Source: Rhizobium binae (GTDB taxonomy: Bacteria; Pseudomonadota; Alphaproteobacteria; Rhizobiales; Rhizobiaceae). Taken from it: DNA of 64,000 bases. Positions 42,801-51,926 of the stretch are shown one piece after another. Numbering within the stretch: position 1 is the first letter of the stretch; each line of letters opens with the position of its first letter. The stretch lies in NCBI RefSeq assembly GCF_017357225.1, contig NZ_CP071604.1:3475001-3539000 (forward strand), given 5' to 3'. The notes beneath the pieces are model-generated. The model worked only from the letters and a program-made list of their open reading frames with translations. It was not told the DNA's origin and ran no database searches. The translations under genes were made by a program, and so were the position numbers.

Positions 42801-43217
42801 CGCAAGCGCGCCCGGCCGATCATCATGACTTCGATCGCCATGTCCGCGGGCATGCTGCCGTCGGCGCTCGGTGTCGGCGAAGGTGGCTCGTTCCGTGCGC
42901 CGATGGCAATCGCGGTGATCGGCGGCATCATCGTCTCGACGGTACTGTCGCTCGTCGTCGTGCCGTCCTTCTTCCTGATCATGGACGACCTGTCCCGCTT
43001 GCTCGGCTGGATGTTCGGCCGTCTGGTTGGCAGGAAGGACGAGGAGGACCTGCCGCTGTCGCGCGAGGATCTCACCCGCGTTACCCGCGAGAACCGCAGC
43101 GATATCGATGCGCTGGACGAGCGCCTGACGGCGATCGAAAAGCCGGAAGGCAAGCGCAAAAGCTCCACCGGCAAGGATACGAACGTGCTTCGCCTGCCGC
43201 CGTTTGCGGCGGAGTGA
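39891..43217 (+). CDS. RND-family efflux transporter (AcrB/MexF/HAE1 type)
   Basis: 1108 residues, slightly longer than the usual 1030-1060. Starts with SIRNPIAPLLAFCLLIFIGIQSFNTLPITRFPNIDVPLVSISVTQSGASPAELEMQVTKEIEDAI, the classic RND opening. The proton-relay helix 4 shows LALTLATGILVDDAIVEIENIARHI with the DD pair; the second half repeats the fold (LLFKDVIQPFTILFSLPLAIGG, LLMGIVTKNAILLVDFAIEM). A C-terminal cytoplasmic tail of about 60 residues (KDEEDLPLSREDLTRVTRENRSDI...) explains the extra length. Exports drugs or other amphiphiles together with the adaptor at 38688. An outer-membrane partner is not encoded here. Confidence 0.92.
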   Translation: MNFSAWSIRNPIAPLLAFCLLIFIGIQSFNTLPITRFPNIDVPLVSISVTQSGASPAELEMQVTKEIEDAIASITGIDEIQSTVTDGSSQTNVMFRMEVPTEQAVQDVKDAIDRIRSDLPATAETPIVTKVDVEGQAIQTFAVSSPDMSLEELSWFVDDTIKRALQGQAGIGRVDRYGGADREVRIELTPGKLDAHGITAASVNQQLRGTNVDLGSGRGQVAGSEQAIRVLGDARNVAELADTTIALPNGRFVKLSDLGVIKDTYEEPKSFSRFNDTPVVTFGVFRSKGASEVSVAETVAQSLDKVRADNPNVKIEMIDDSVYFTYGNYEAAIHTLLEGALLAVIVVLLFLRNWRATLISAIALPLSAIPTFWVMDMMGFSLNLVSFLALTLATGILVDDAIVEIENIARHIKMGKTPYRAAIEAADEIGLAVIATTFTIIAVFVPVSFMPGIPGQYFIQFGLTVAFSVFFSLLVARLITPMMAAYLMRAEDGMEDHHDNDSLLMKGYTRLIRGTTGHKYSRYLTLLAAIGFLVGSVFLLMKVPGSFLPPEDASRIVLSVELPPNARLDDTEKTTNAIYDRVKDINGVDSVFVLGGASPKGDLELRRATITLALHKLDQSLVKKVVNDVLGHIPVIGPMLPKVEVHGRERPQWDIEKEVFAKLRDIPDVHILKLNDRGERDLSFNFLSKNEKDLNEAVGILESKLRADPLLANVSADGALPRPELQVYPRKDEAARLGITPQQISETIRVATIGDVDAALAKISLDDRQIPIRVQAALDMRRDLAAIRALKIQTASGGTVPLASVANIDYSEGVSSIKRNNRYRVVSIGSDLPQGVALDTASARFREIVQAANIPATVHLAESGDTKVQTEMQQSFVNAMLMGLLLVLTVLILLFKDVIQPFTILFSLPLAIGGVAAGLIITSNPLSMPVMIGILMLMGIVTKNAILLVDFAIEMRHQGMSRVEAMVEAGRKRARPIIMTSIAMSAGMLPSALGVGEGGSFRAPMAIAVIGGIIVSTVLSLVVVPSFFLIMDDLSRLLGWMFGRLVGRKDEEDLPLSREDLTRVTRENRSDIDALDERLTAIEKPEGKRKSSTGKDTNVLRLPPFAAE

Positions 43218-43234
43218 AGAGCGCCCGAGAAAAC

Positions 43235-43266
43235 AAACGGGCCGGGAGCAATCTCCCGGCCCGTTT
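43235..43266. terminator. Bidirectional intrinsic terminator between RND transporter and ureG
   Basis: Perfect 14-bp stem (AAACGGGCCGGGAG and complement) with loop CAAT. T-runs follow on both strands (TCTTTTTT on plus, GTTTTC on minus), so it ends both the rightward efflux mRNA and the leftward urease mRNA. Confidence 0.88.
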
Positions 43267-43317
43267 TCTTTTTTCTCTTGCTGCGGCCACCGATTTCGAG
43301 CGGCTACGGGGTGACCG

Positions 43318-43938
43318 TCAGAGCCCGCCCTGTTCCCTGAGGAAACTGACGATCGAATTAACGCCGTCGCCGCGCTTCATGTCGGAAAATACGAAGGGGC
43401 GTGAGGCACGCATGCGCGTCGCATCCCGGTCCATCACCTCGAGATCGGCGCCGACATAAGGTGCCAGGTCCTTCTTGTTGATGACGAGCAGGTCCGACCG
43501 AGTGATGCCAGGCCCGCCCTTGCGCGGAATTTCCTCGCCCTGACAGACGGAGATGACATAGATGGTGATGTCGGCGAGGTCGGGTGAAAAGGTCGCCGCC
43601 AAATTGTCACCGCCGGACTCGATGAAGACGACGTCGAGATCGGGAAAGCGTTCGTTCAAGCCGGCGATCGCCTGAAGATTGATCGTCGCATCTTCACGAA
43701 TGGCAGTATGCGGGCAGCCGCCGGTCTCCACGCCGACGATGCGGTCGGACGGCAAAGCCTGCATCCGTACCAGCGCCTCGGCATCCTCGGTCGTATAGAT
43801 GTCGTTGGTGACGACGGCGACCGAATAATCATCGCGCATCGCCTTGCAGAGCTTTTCCGTCAGCGCCGTTTTGCCCGAGCCAACCGGCCCGCCAATGCCG
43901 ACGCGCAGGGGTCCGTTTCTTGATTTCATGTGTTTCAC
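43318..43938 (-). CDS. ureG: Urease accessory GTPase UreG
   Basis: 206 residues. P-loop [31 protein letters not shown], the metal-site [17 protein letters not shown] (CPH), and [14 protein letters not shown]. UreG uses GTP hydrolysis to deliver nickel to the urease apo-complex with UreD, UreF and UreE. Last gene of the minus-strand urease cluster; ureF ends 80 bases upstream. Confidence 0.96.
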   Translation of the reverse strand: MKHMKSRNGPLRVGIGGPVGSGKTALTEKLCKAMRDDYSVAVVTNDIYTTEDAEALVRMQALPSDRIVGVETGGCPHTAIREDATINLQAIAGLNERFPDLDVVFIESGGDNLAATFSPDLADITIYVISVCQGEEIPRKGGPGITRSDLLVINKKDLAPYVGADLEVMDRDATRMRASRPFVFSDMKRGDGVNSIVSFLREQGGL

Positions 43939-44018
43939 TCCAATCGAGCCGGATGATAACGACGGTGGCGGCGCGCGCCACCGTCAAATGACGCAGTTTC
44001 TGCGGATAATCGACGTCC

Positions 44019-44690
44019 TCACGAGCGAAACAACCGCGTCGCCTGCGTCTCGTGGCGCAGACTGGCGATATCGGCCTGTATGGCGGCCGAACCCAGATCA
44101 TCGAGCGTTGAGCCCGCAGCTTGCCGGGCGGTCGCTGCAATCTGCTCCTCGAGACCGGCAAGGACGGCAACGCCATCCCTCTGTCCGGCGACGCCGAGGC
44201 GGATGCCCGCCGAAACGGCCTGCGAGGCATAAGCATGCAAGAAGACCGCAATCACCTTCTCAAGCCCAATGCCATGCGCGCCCGCAACCGCTCCGACCGC
44301 GATCGGATAAGCAGCCTTGCTCGGCAACCTCTCAAAAACGTCGTCGGGCCAGGCCTGCGCCGCCGCGAGGAAGGCGTCGCCGAGCAGCATGGTTTCCTGA
44401 TGGCGTTCGCGCGATCCGGCAAGCGCCTCGGCGAGTGCCGCGATTTCGGCAAGGCGCGCGGGATCTGCCTGCTGCCTGTGACTTTCGGCCAGAAGCACGG
44501 CATCGTTCCAGGCCGAACCGTGTTCGATCAGCGTGCCGATCCACGCGGCAAGCGAGGCCGCATCGCAGACGAACCCGTCGCTCACCGCCCGCTCCAGCCC
44601 GCCCGAATAGGCAAAACTGCCCACCGGAAAGGCCGGTGAAAGCCATGCCGTCAGGCGCAGCAATGCCTGCAGCTCATGATCCCCAGTCAT
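44019..44690 (-). CDS. ureF: Urease accessory protein UreF
   Basis: 223 residues. RLTAWLSPAFPVGSFAYSGGLERAV at the N-terminus is the UreF signature, followed by all-helical sequence (AFLAAAQAWPDDVFERLPSKAAYPIAVGAVAGAHG). UreF links UreD and UreG in the maturation complex and checks nickel insertion. It lies 5 bases after ureE and 80 bases before ureG. Confidence 0.94.
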   Translation of the reverse strand: MTGDHELQALLRLTAWLSPAFPVGSFAYSGGLERAVSDGFVCDAASLAAWIGTLIEHGSAWNDAVLLAESHRQQADPARLAEIAALAEALAGSRERHQETMLLGDAFLAAAQAWPDDVFERLPSKAAYPIAVGAVAGAHGIGLEKVIAVFLHAYASQAVSAGIRLGVAGQRDGVAVLAGLEEQIAATARQAAGSTLDDLGSAAIQADIASLRHETQATRLFRS

Positions 44691-44695
44691 CGTGT

Positions 44696-45286
44696 TCAGT
44701 CGAGCTTGTGGCCGTTATGTCCGTGGTCGTGATCATGCGAATGCCCGTGGTCATGACCGCATCCCGGCCCATGGACATGGTCATGGCCGTGATCGTGTTT
44801 ATGCTCATGCCCGTGATCGTGGTGGGCATGACCGTGATCATGCGAATGCCCGCCATGGGAATGATAAGCGCCGCGCGCGGGCTGGAAGGGCTCGTCGATC
44901 TCAAGCACGGTGGCGCCGAGCCCCTGCAGCATGTTGCGGATGACATGATCGCGCAGGATGACGATGCGGTCTTCCTCGATCTGGGCGGCAAGATGACGGT
45001 TGCCGAGATGCCAGGAAAGCTCGACGAGATGCGTGCGGTCGCGTCCGCGAATTTCGAAGAGTTTTTCGTCGGCAGCCAGAATCTCGATCAGTTCCCCATC
45101 CTCGCGCACCAGCAGGTCGCCATTGGCGAAGAGCACCGGGTCCTTGAGATCGAGCATGACCATCTCGCCATTTTCCAGATGCAGCAGCTTGCGGCGCAGG
45201 TGGCGCAGATCGTGCGGCAGCTTGACCTGGGCGGTCGGATGGGAGGACGGGGTACCGGCGGGAAGATAGGAAGTGACGCGCTGCAT
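44696..45286 (-). CDS. ureE: Urease nickel metallochaperone UreE with long His tail
   Basis: 196 residues. N-terminal domain ([59 protein letters not shown]), then the metal-binding domain with [36 protein letters not shown], and a tail of about 60 residues that is roughly half histidine and aspartate ([18 protein letters not shown]...). UreE supplies nickel to the UreDFG complex. The exceptionally long His-rich tail may store nickel. Cotranscribed with ureF and ureG. Confidence 0.96.
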   Translation of the reverse strand: MQRVTSYLPAGTPSSHPTAQVKLPHDLRHLRRKLLHLENGEMVMLDLKDPVLFANGDLLVREDGELIEILAADEKLFEIRGRDRTHLVELSWHLGNRHLAAQIEEDRIVILRDHVIRNMLQGLGATVLEIDEPFQPARGAYHSHGGHSHDHGHAHHDHGHEHKHDHGHDHVHGPGCGHDHGHSHDHDHGHNGHKLD

Positions 45287-45370
45287 GATATGTCCGTTTT
45301 GCTGAGACGACCACGCAAAATAGCCTTTCCCGACGCAAGCACCAATGGTCTTTTGCTCACGTCAGGACTT

Positions 45371-46231
45371 TTATATCCCGTAAGCCTGCATCACGTTGTC
45401 GCTCTCAGCTCTCCTGCCCTTGGCATCGAAGCCGTTATCGGCGAGCCCGTGCCAGGCATGATGCAGGCCTTCCCGTTCATGCACGACGCGATTGCGTCCG
45501 AGCGCCTTGGCGAGGTAGAGCGCCCGGTCCGCCGAGGCATACACCGCCTGCTTGCTGCGCCCGGCGGCGAGATCGGCAACGCCGCCGGAAACGGTGATGC
45601 GGATATCGTGCCCCTCGGCCGCGATGGCGCCGCTTGCGATCCGGGCTCGCACCCCTTCGACGCGCTTCAGCCGCGCCTCCAGCTCGCCGGAGACGATGAC
45701 GCCGAACTCCTCTCCGCCCAGCCGCGCGACGACGGACATGTCGTCGAAAGCGGATCTAAGCATAGCCGAAACTGCGGTGATGACCGCATCGCCGCAGGCG
45801 TGGCCGAAACGGTCGTTGATCGCTTTGAAGCGGTCGACGTCGAAAATGACAAGCGAGGCATCGCCCTCCGCTTTGTCGAGCGCCTCCGTGAAGGCGCGGC
45901 GGTTCAAGAGCCCGGAGAGCGTATCCGTGCGGCTGAGCCTTTCGAACTCCGCCCGCGAAAGCGTCAGCTCATGCATGGTAAACCCAGCGGCCAGCGACAG
46001 CATGCCGCAGACGGTGCCGCCGACAAGCCAGGAAAAAGCCGCGCCGAAGCCGATCGCATGCGAAAGGGTCATCGGCAGCAGCCCGAAAAAACCGAGCGGC
46101 GGTATCGTCAGCGCGAGGATGACGCCCGAGAGAATGACAGCAAAAAAGCTCATCCTCAGCGCAAAGAGATAGACGTTCCTGCGATATTGAAAATCGCCGA
46201 AACCGGCCTGCAGCGACATCCAGCTTCTCAT
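45371..46231 (-). CDS. Membrane-bound GGDEF diguanylate cyclase
   Basis: 286 residues from an ATG at 46231 with AGGAAGG upstream (a GTG start at 46261 is possible). Two N-terminal helical hairpins (LFALRMSFFAVILSGVILALTIPPLGFFGLLPMTLSHAIGFGAAFSWLVGGTVCGMLSLA) precede a GGDEF domain: DVDRFKAINDRFGHACGDAVI and the active-site LGGEEFGVIVSGEL, i.e. GGEEF. It should make cyclic-di-GMP; no EAL domain or I-site RxxD is evident nearby. It sits in the middle of the urease cluster between ureE and the DUF2459 gene on the same strand, with wide gaps (84 and 299 bases), so it may have its own promoter. Confidence 0.85.
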   Translation of the reverse strand: MRSWMSLQAGFGDFQYRRNVYLFALRMSFFAVILSGVILALTIPPLGFFGLLPMTLSHAIGFGAAFSWLVGGTVCGMLSLAAGFTMHELTLSRAEFERLSRTDTLSGLLNRRAFTEALDKAEGDASLVIFDVDRFKAINDRFGHACGDAVITAVSAMLRSAFDDMSVVARLGGEEFGVIVSGELEARLKRVEGVRARIASGAIAAEGHDIRITVSGGVADLAAGRSKQAVYASADRALYLAKALGRNRVVHEREGLHHAWHGLADNGFDAKGRRAESDNVMQAYGI

Positions 46232-46261
46232 GAGAATCGACCTTCCTGCCCGGCGTTGCAC

Positions 46262-46560
46262 GGCATTGATAAGTGCCCAATTGCTGCGGGTGTCTTAATC
46301 AACTCGTTAAAATTCGAGCGGCTTTCGACGATTTGTCAGAAGGATTTTTCTAGCAGGGGATGCAAACATTGAATCCCTGGAATCGGACAGGTTTGCAGGT
46401 GCCTATATCATTGATACTTAATGATTTTCCCGAAGGAAAATAGGCATCTGTTCCAGAATGGCCTACCTGTGGAAAACCCGGGCCCTGCGATCGATTTATA
46501 CAATCAGATGGGGAGTGACGTTCATAATTCCGTTTACATGCGCACTGGTCGGCAGCTGCA
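46262..46560. other. Intergenic stretch between the GGDEF and DUF2459 genes
   Basis: 299 bases, AT-richer than the flanks. I see no protein gene, RNA gene or clear regulatory motif. It probably holds the promoter of the diguanylate cyclase gene. Confidence 0.4.
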
Positions 46561-47232
46561 TCAATTGTAGACACCGGCAGATAATCGCAATGATTGTGGA
46601 AGCGGATTCCATAAGCCGGTTCGAAGTCCGGCCGAGCGGAGTGCTGCAGCAGTCCAGGTGTTGCAGCCGAAGAGAGCATTGAAATACCCCTCGGCCTCGA
46701 AGAACCGGTCAATCTCGCCGTACCCTGCGTTTGAGATCAGCTTCACCTCGCTCGCTTCGCGGACAAAGCTGTCCGAGATGAAGCGACGCAGTCGCGCCAG
46801 TTGTTCGTCACTGATATCGAATGCCGTCACGGCCGACTGCGGCTCGGTGATATGGCCGGCGAGATCCACATGCAGCACCGAACGGTCGATCGTCAGAGCC
46901 CGCAATACCGGCAGCGGCTTCAGCTCCGCCCAAGTCGGCGTTTCCAGATAGAAGGCGCGGCCTCCCCAGCCGACGACGGGCCATTCCGCGTTCGGATGAT
47001 CGAGCGGAAAGCCGGGATCGTCGAGGAAGGAAAAGGCGGCCCGCGTTTCCTCGTCGAGCGGAATGGCAATATCGGTATGGATCGGTCCCGACAGCAGCAG
47101 AATCCGATGGGTCGCCGCCGAGGACGACGCCTCGACCGGGGCAATCAGCGGCCGGGGAATGAAGGTTCCGGCCGTCACCAATGCAACAAGCAGCAATACG
47201 ATCCGCAACAGCCAACGGATGCCCGTCTTCAT
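46561..47232 (-). CDS. DUF2459 / TIGR02117 family protein
   Basis: 223 residues. An N-terminal helix (LRIVLLLVALVTAGTFIPRPL) anchors or exports it. The rest shows SGPIHTDIAIPLDEE, VGWGGRAFYLETPTW, LHVDLAG and YGEIDRFFEAEGYFNALFGCNTWTAAALRSAGLRTGLWNPLP, which is the pattern of the TIGR02117/DUF2459 family. The conserved H-D and C-N-TW residues suggest a papain/NlpC-like hydrolase fold, but no function is proven. It follows ureC by 33 bases on the same strand. Confidence 0.8.
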   Translation of the reverse strand: MKTGIRWLLRIVLLLVALVTAGTFIPRPLIAPVEASSSAATHRILLLSGPIHTDIAIPLDEETRAAFSFLDDPGFPLDHPNAEWPVVGWGGRAFYLETPTWAELKPLPVLRALTIDRSVLHVDLAGHITEPQSAVTAFDISDEQLARLRRFISDSFVREASEVKLISNAGYGEIDRFFEAEGYFNALFGCNTWTAAALRSAGLRTGLWNPLPQSLRLSAGVYN

Positions 47233-47265
47233 CGGAATCGTCCGGCGGGCACGGAAAGAGCCGGC

Positions 47266-48978
47266 CTAGAACAGAAAATAGCGCTGCGCCATCGGCAGCA
47301 CCGTCGCCGGCTCGCAGGTCAGCAGTTCGCCATTCGCCCTGACTTCATAGGTCTCCGGATCGACTTCGATCTCCGGCGTCAGGTCGTTATGGATCATCGA
47401 TGCCTTGGAGATGCCGCCGCGCGTGTTCTTCACCGCCATCAGTTCCTTCGCGACTCCGAGCCGGCCCTTCAGGCCGGCATCGAGCGAGGCCTGGCTGACG
47501 AAGGTGACGGAAGAATTGGTGAGGCTCTTGCCGTAGGAGGCAAACATCGGCCGGTAGTGCACCGGCTGCGGCGTCGGGATCGAGGCGTTCGGATCGCCCA
47601 TGGGGGCTGCCGCGATCGAGCCGCCGAGCAGCACCATGTCGGGCTTTACGCCGAAGAAGGCCGGATTCCACAGCACGAGGTCGGCGCGCTTGCCGATCTC
47701 GACCGAGCCGATCTCATGGCTGAGACCATGCGCGATCGCCGGATTGATCGTGTATTTGGCAATGTAGCGGCGAACGCGGAAATTGTCGTTGTCGCCCTTT
47801 TCCTCTTTCAGCCGGCCGCGCTGGCGCTTCATCTTGTCGGCCGTCTGCCAGGTACGGATCGCCACCTCGCCGACGCGCCCCATGGCCTGGCTGTCGGACG
47901 AGATGATGGAGAAGGCGCCGATATCGTGCAGGATATCTTCAGCGGCGATCGTCTCCTTGCGGATGCGGCTTTCGGCAAAGGCGATATCCTCGGGGATCGA
48001 CGGCGACAAATGATGGCAGACCATCAGCATGTCGAGATGCTCGGCAATCGTATTGACCGTATAGGGCCGCGTCGGATTGGTCGACGACGGGATGACGTTC
48101 GGCTGGCCGCAGATCTTGATGATGTCGGGGGCATGTCCGCCACCCGCCCCTTCGGTGTGGAAGGCATGGATGGTACGGCCCTTGATCGCGCCGATCGTAT
48201 CTTCGACGAAGCCGCTTTCGTTCAGCGTATCGGTGTGGATCATCACCTGCACGTCATATTCGTCGGCAACTGACAGGCAGCAGTCGATGGCGCCGGGCGT
48301 CGTGCCCCAATCTTCATGCAGCTTCAGCGAGGTGGCGCCGGCCAGCACCATCTCGGTCAAAGCCCCCGGCAGCGAGGCATTGCCCTTGCCGGCAAAGGCG
48401 AGGTTCATCGGAAAGGCGTCGGCCGCTTCGATCATGCGCGCAATGTGCCAGGGGCCAGGCGTGCAGGTCGTGGCAAGCGTGCCATGCGCCGGACCCGTGC
48501 CGCCGCCGAGCATGCAGGTCATGCCCGACATCAGCGCTTCTTCGATCTGCTGCGGCGCGATGAAGTGAATATGGCTGTCCATGCCGCCAGCAGTCACGAT
48601 CTTCCCTTCGCCGGCGATCGCCTCCGTGCCCGGGCCGACGATGATATTGACGCCGGGCTGCATATCGGGATTGCCCGCCTTGCCGATCGCAGCGATGCGC
48701 CCGTTCTTGAGGCCGATATCGGCCTTGTAGATGCCGGAATGATCGACGATCACCGCATTGGTGATAACGGTGTCGACCGCCCCATCCGCCCGCGTCACCT
48801 GGCTCTGGCCCATGCCGTCGCGGATCACCTTACCGCCGCCGAACTTCACCTCCTCGCCATAGGTGGTGAAATCCTTCTCGATCTCGATGAAGAGCTCCGT
48901 ATCGGCAAGGCGCACCTTGTCGCCGGTGGTCGGTCCGAACATGCCGGCATAGGCGGCGCGCGAGATCTTATAGGGCAT
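47266..48978 (-). CDS. ureC: Urease alpha subunit UreC
   Basis: 570 residues, standard length. Active-site residues can be read: the HxH pair in [12 protein letters not shown], the carbamylated lysine in [16 protein letters not shown], histidines in [13 protein letters not shown] and [14 protein letters not shown], the mobile flap histidine in [10 protein letters not shown], and the aspartate in SSDSQAMGR. It hydrolyses urea to ammonia and carbamate with two nickel ions. The ATG follows GGAGCC. Upstream on the same strand are the accessory-like gene (48982), the LprI-like gene and ureB. Confidence 0.97.
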   Translation of the reverse strand: MPYKISRAAYAGMFGPTTGDKVRLADTELFIEIEKDFTTYGEEVKFGGGKVIRDGMGQSQVTRADGAVDTVITNAVIVDHSGIYKADIGLKNGRIAAIGKAGNPDMQPGVNIIVGPGTEAIAGEGKIVTAGGMDSHIHFIAPQQIEEALMSGMTCMLGGGTGPAHGTLATTCTPGPWHIARMIEAADAFPMNLAFAGKGNASLPGALTEMVLAGATSLKLHEDWGTTPGAIDCCLSVADEYDVQVMIHTDTLNESGFVEDTIGAIKGRTIHAFHTEGAGGGHAPDIIKICGQPNVIPSSTNPTRPYTVNTIAEHLDMLMVCHHLSPSIPEDIAFAESRIRKETIAAEDILHDIGAFSIISSDSQAMGRVGEVAIRTWQTADKMKRQRGRLKEEKGDNDNFRVRRYIAKYTINPAIAHGLSHEIGSVEIGKRADLVLWNPAFFGVKPDMVLLGGSIAAAPMGDPNASIPTPQPVHYRPMFASYGKSLTNSSVTFVSQASLDAGLKGRLGVAKELMAVKNTRGGISKASMIHNDLTPEIEVDPETYEVRANGELLTCEPATVLPMAQRYFLF

Positions 48979-48981
48979 CCA

Positions 48982-49620
48982 TCAGGCTCCGTAGGAGGAA
49001 GAGACAAGCATTTTTCCGCCGAGCCGCCTGAGGCGCCCCGCGGCAATATAAGATTGGACAAGCTGCCTTTCGGCGGCGAAAGGATGCCATTCCCAGCCGA
49101 CGTGGCCAAAGCCGGCCAACATCACCTCGGCTTGGGGAAATTTGCTCAGCACCTCGGCGATGACGATCATGCCGCTGCTCGGCACGACATAGGGCGCAGC
49201 CGCGAAGGCCGAAAGCGACGCATCGACGGCCTCGTGCATCGACTTGTCGATGACGACATGCGTCTTTCCGGCCTCGGCGCAGAAGGCACTGAACGCGTCG
49301 GTATAGTCGTCGCAGAAATCGTCGAGATCAGGATGCGAGACCGCAAGCGGCGCCCGCATCGCGGCGAATTTATCGGGATCGCGCACGCTCCAGATCTCGC
49401 ACGCCGATTTGACGCCGGGATGGGTGCGCCAGTCACGCGAACCGAGCATCGCCTTCGCCGGACGGCCGGTATTGCAGACCGCGACGGCATCCGTGCGGCT
49501 GCCGCCGGCGCCGTAGGAGCGGCAATCGTTGAAGCGGATGACGAAATCGGCGGCATCGATAATGCCTGCCTGTTCTTCTCCGACCTCACCATTGCCGACG
49601 ATCACAATCTTCTTGATCAC
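48982..49620 (-). CDS. Urease-operon accessory-type protein (GT29-like fold)
   Basis: 212 residues. IVIVGNGEVGEEQAGIIDAADFVIRFNDCRSYG at the N-terminus and SSGMIVIAEVLSKFPQAEVMLAGFGHVGWEWHPFAAERQLV near the end resemble the sialyl-transferase-like (GT29) fold sequences found in the urease operons of rhizobia. Its biochemical role is unknown. It is packed between the LprI-like gene (1 base away) and ureC (3 bases away), so it is translated with both. Confidence 0.72.
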   Translation of the reverse strand: MIKKIVIVGNGEVGEEQAGIIDAADFVIRFNDCRSYGAGGSRTDAVAVCNTGRPAKAMLGSRDWRTHPGVKSACEIWSVRDPDKFAAMRAPLAVSHPDLDDFCDDYTDAFSAFCAEAGKTHVVIDKSMHEAVDASLSAFAAAPYVVPSSGMIVIAEVLSKFPQAEVMLAGFGHVGWEWHPFAAERQLVQSYIAAGRLRRLGGKMLVSSSYGA

Positions 49621-49621
49621 C

Positions 49622-50029
49622 TTAGTTGCTCATCGTCTCTTCGAGCTGCTTCAGCTCTTTTGTGCGTTTATCCGTCTCTTCGGCCAGGCATCCTGCAACC
49701 AGCATCGGCTCCATCGTGCCGCCGCGGGCCTGAAAGCCGAAGGCGTCGCATTGAGCGTCGCGATAATCGATCCAGGCGCGCTGCGCCTTGACCAGTGCCT
49801 TTTCCGCACCCTTCATGTCGCCGTCGAGATCGTTGTCGATCGCCACCATGGCGGCGCGCGTCTTCTTGTATTGCTCGTTCAACGCCTTGTCGGCGGTTTC
49901 ATGACGCGCCACTTCGCAGGAGGTCATCTCCGATTGCGTCTTGGGGTTCTGGCAATCGATATCCTGGGCAAAGGCCGCGCCTGAAGCCAGCAGCATCGCC
50001 GCTCCGCTGAGGCAGATATTCAGACGCAT
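49622..50029 (-). CDS. LprI/DUF1311 family exported protein
   Basis: 135 residues. Signal peptide MRLNICLSGAAMLLASGAAFAQD, then CQNPKTQSEMTSCEVARHETADKALNEQYKKTRAAM and AQRAWIDYRDAQCDAF, the DUF1311 pattern with conserved cysteines (M-C and WxxYRDAxC). LprI-type proteins inhibit lysozyme; whether this one does is unknown. Its place inside the urease operon, after ureB (15 bases), is unusual but is the usual arrangement in this group of rhizobia. Confidence 0.85.
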   Translation of the reverse strand: MRLNICLSGAAMLLASGAAFAQDIDCQNPKTQSEMTSCEVARHETADKALNEQYKKTRAAMVAIDNDLDGDMKGAEKALVKAQRAWIDYRDAQCDAFGFQARGGTMEPMLVAGCLAEETDKRTKELKQLEETMSN

Positions 50030-50044
50030 TCACGTCTCCCGTTT

Positions 50045-50350
50045 CTAAAGCTTGCCCATGACCAACTGACGAAAGCCATAGACCTCGCGTTTGCCGGAAA
50101 GCGGGATCAGCGTCACCGACCGTGTCTGCCCCGGCTCGAAGCGCACGGCCGTACCCGCCGGAATATCGAGCCGCTTGCCATGGGCCGCGGCGCGGTCGAA
50201 GGAAAGCCCGGCATTGGTCTCAGCGAAATGATAGTGGCTGCCGACCTGTACCGGCCGGTCGCCCGTATTGGAAACCTCCAGCGTCACCGTCGGTGCGCCG
50301 GCATTGAGTTCGAGGTCGCCGCTTGCGGCAATGATTTCGCCAGGAATCAT
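50045..50350 (-). CDS. ureB: Urease beta subunit UreB
   Basis: 101 residues, [93 protein letters not shown], the full UreB sequence. SD GGAG lies ahead of the ATG. It follows the DUF1272 gene by 10 bases. Confidence 0.96.
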   Translation of the reverse strand: MIPGEIIAASGDLELNAGAPTVTLEVSNTGDRPVQVGSHYHFAETNAGLSFDRAAAHGKRLDIPAGTAVRFEPGQTRSVTLIPLSGKREVYGFRQLVMGKL

Positions 50351-50360
50351 GGAATTCTCC

Positions 50361-50612
50361 TTAAGCCGCCCTGGGCGTGCAGCCCTCGGCCTTCAGTACG
50401 CGTTTCGTCGACGCCGGATTCTTAGCGAGCATAGCGGCCGGCCGGATGGGCCTGGCGACGAGATTGCCGCCGCAATTCGGGCAAGTGCCTTTCAGCACGC
50501 CGTCCACGCAATCGGCGCAGAAGGTGCATTCATAGGTGCAGATCCGCGCCTCAGCGCTCTCCGGCGGCAGATCCTTGTCGCAGCATTCGCAGTTGGGCCT
50601 GAGTTCCAGCAT
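50361..50612 (-). CDS. DUF1272 zinc-ribbon-like protein
   Basis: 83 residues from the ATG at 50612 (GAGGAGACAGGA upstream). [56 protein letters not shown] has eight or more cysteines in CxxC-like pairs, the DUF1272 family. It likely binds zinc. It lies between ureA (10 bases) and ureB (10 bases), inside the urease operon. Confidence 0.88.
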   Translation of the reverse strand: MLELRPNCECCDKDLPPESAEARICTYECTFCADCVDGVLKGTCPNCGGNLVARPIRPAAMLAKNPASTKRVLKAEGCTPRAA

Positions 50613-50622
50613 TCCTGTCTCC

Positions 50623-50925
50623 TCACCTGATTGGTTCGTGCACGGTGACGAGCTTGGTGCCATCCGGGAAGGTCGCCTCCACCTGCACGTCGTGGATCAT
50701 CTCGGCAACGCCTTCCATCACCTGGTCGCGGCCGATCACATGGGCGCCGGCTTCCATCAACTCGGCGACCGGACGGCCGTCGCGGGCGCCTTCGACGACG
50801 AAGTCGCTGATCAGCGCAATCGCTTCGGGATAGTTCAGCTTGACGCCGCGCTCCAGCCGCCGACGTGCCACGATCGCCGCCATCGAAATCAGGAGCTTGT
50901 CTTTTTCTCTCGGAGTGAGGTTCAT
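50623..50925 (-). CDS. ureA: Urease gamma subunit UreA
   Basis: 100 residues from the ATG at 50925: [100 protein letters not shown], the standard UreA. The frame is open upstream, but those residues are not part of the family. It follows ureD by 28 bases. Confidence 0.97.
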   Translation of the reverse strand: MNLTPREKDKLLISMAAIVARRRLERGVKLNYPEAIALISDFVVEGARDGRPVAELMEAGAHVIGRDQVMEGVAEMIHDVQVEATFPDGTKLVTVHEPIR

Positions 50926-50953
50926 TGCTTGCCCATCTGCCTCATGCTTCGCT

Positions 50954-51775
50954 TCATAGATTCCAGACTTTCGGCACAGGCGCACCGTTGCGCAAGACGG
51001 AAATGACCGGGATCAGGATTTTTCTCAGCGTAAAACCGTCGGCTGCCGCAAGGCGAACGACGAGCTTGTCGCTCCAGGTGCTCGCGCCGCCCATGATCCC
51101 TTCGACGAGCGGCCGCACCTTGCCGAGATAGGCTTCGGCCAGCGGACCGGCATAAAGCAACGTCGCAAAGGCCACCTGCCCGCCGAGCACGGCCTGACGC
51201 GCGGCCAATCCCGCGATACCCTCGGAAAGTCTGAGTTCCTCGGCATGGATCAGTCGGCCCGAGCGGCGGATGCGCCAGCGGTCACGAAAGAGCCCCGTCT
51301 GAACCGCCTCGCCCATTGCCTTGCGGCCGAGCAGCACCGCTTCGACGGCCAGGAATTCGGCGCTTTCGTCGAGATCGACGTCCAGGCGGCGGAAAAGCGC
51401 TGCCCTGTCGAAGAGGATCGTTTCCTGCGGAAGCCAGTCGACGCGCGCTCCAACGCCGACTTCGATGCGGGTCGTCACCTCGGCGGTTCCGGCCGACGCC
51501 CTGTAGATCTTTTCGCAGGCCTGGGTGGTAACGTCGATCTTCGTGCCGGCACCGGCAACAACGCTCCAGTCCAGCCGATCGCCGCCGGTCAGCCCGCCCG
51601 CGGTGTTGATGATGACGGCTTCCATCGAGGCGTCAAAAGTATCAGGCAAGCGGATCTTCGCCGCGCCCTCCTGATAGAGCTCGCGAATACGAGTGCGCCC
51701 ATCGAGCAGCCTTGCCGCCAGATGCCCGCGTCCCTCCGCTCTTTGCGGTCTGGTACTCACTGCCGCACTCGTCAT
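50954..51775 (-). CDS. ureD: Urease accessory protein UreD (UreH)
   Basis: 273 residues. Characteristic stretches: [87 protein letters not shown], and [21 protein letters not shown]. UreD is the scaffold on which UreF, UreG and apo-urease assemble before nickel is inserted. It is the first gene of the urease block, 151 bases after urtE. A single SD is not obvious. Confidence 0.95.
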   Translation of the reverse strand: MTSAAVSTRPQRAEGRGHLAARLLDGRTRIRELYQEGAAKIRLPDTFDASMEAVIINTAGGLTGGDRLDWSVVAGAGTKIDVTTQACEKIYRASAGTAEVTTRIEVGVGARVDWLPQETILFDRAALFRRLDVDLDESAEFLAVEAVLLGRKAMGEAVQTGLFRDRWRIRRSGRLIHAEELRLSEGIAGLAARQAVLGGQVAFATLLYAGPLAEAYLGKVRPLVEGIMGGASTWSDKLVVRLAAADGFTLRKILIPVISVLRNGAPVPKVWNL

Positions 51776-51926
51776 GTTGTCCTTTCAATCGCGCCACCGC
51801 TTTCCATTCACGCGCGCGAATGACGGAAAGCAAGCAATTCCCATGCCGCCCGACAAGGGCTGCGGTCCGCGCAGAAGAGATCAACGAACCGTCGTTCTCT
51901 CTGCCGCAAATTGCGGCATTTGCCGG

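Noticed and set aside
44700..44870. Tandem repeat of about 12 bases on the plus strand (catggcc/gatcatg-like units)
   Set aside because: It is simply the codons for the His/Asp/Gly tail of UreE, not a CRISPR or satellite.
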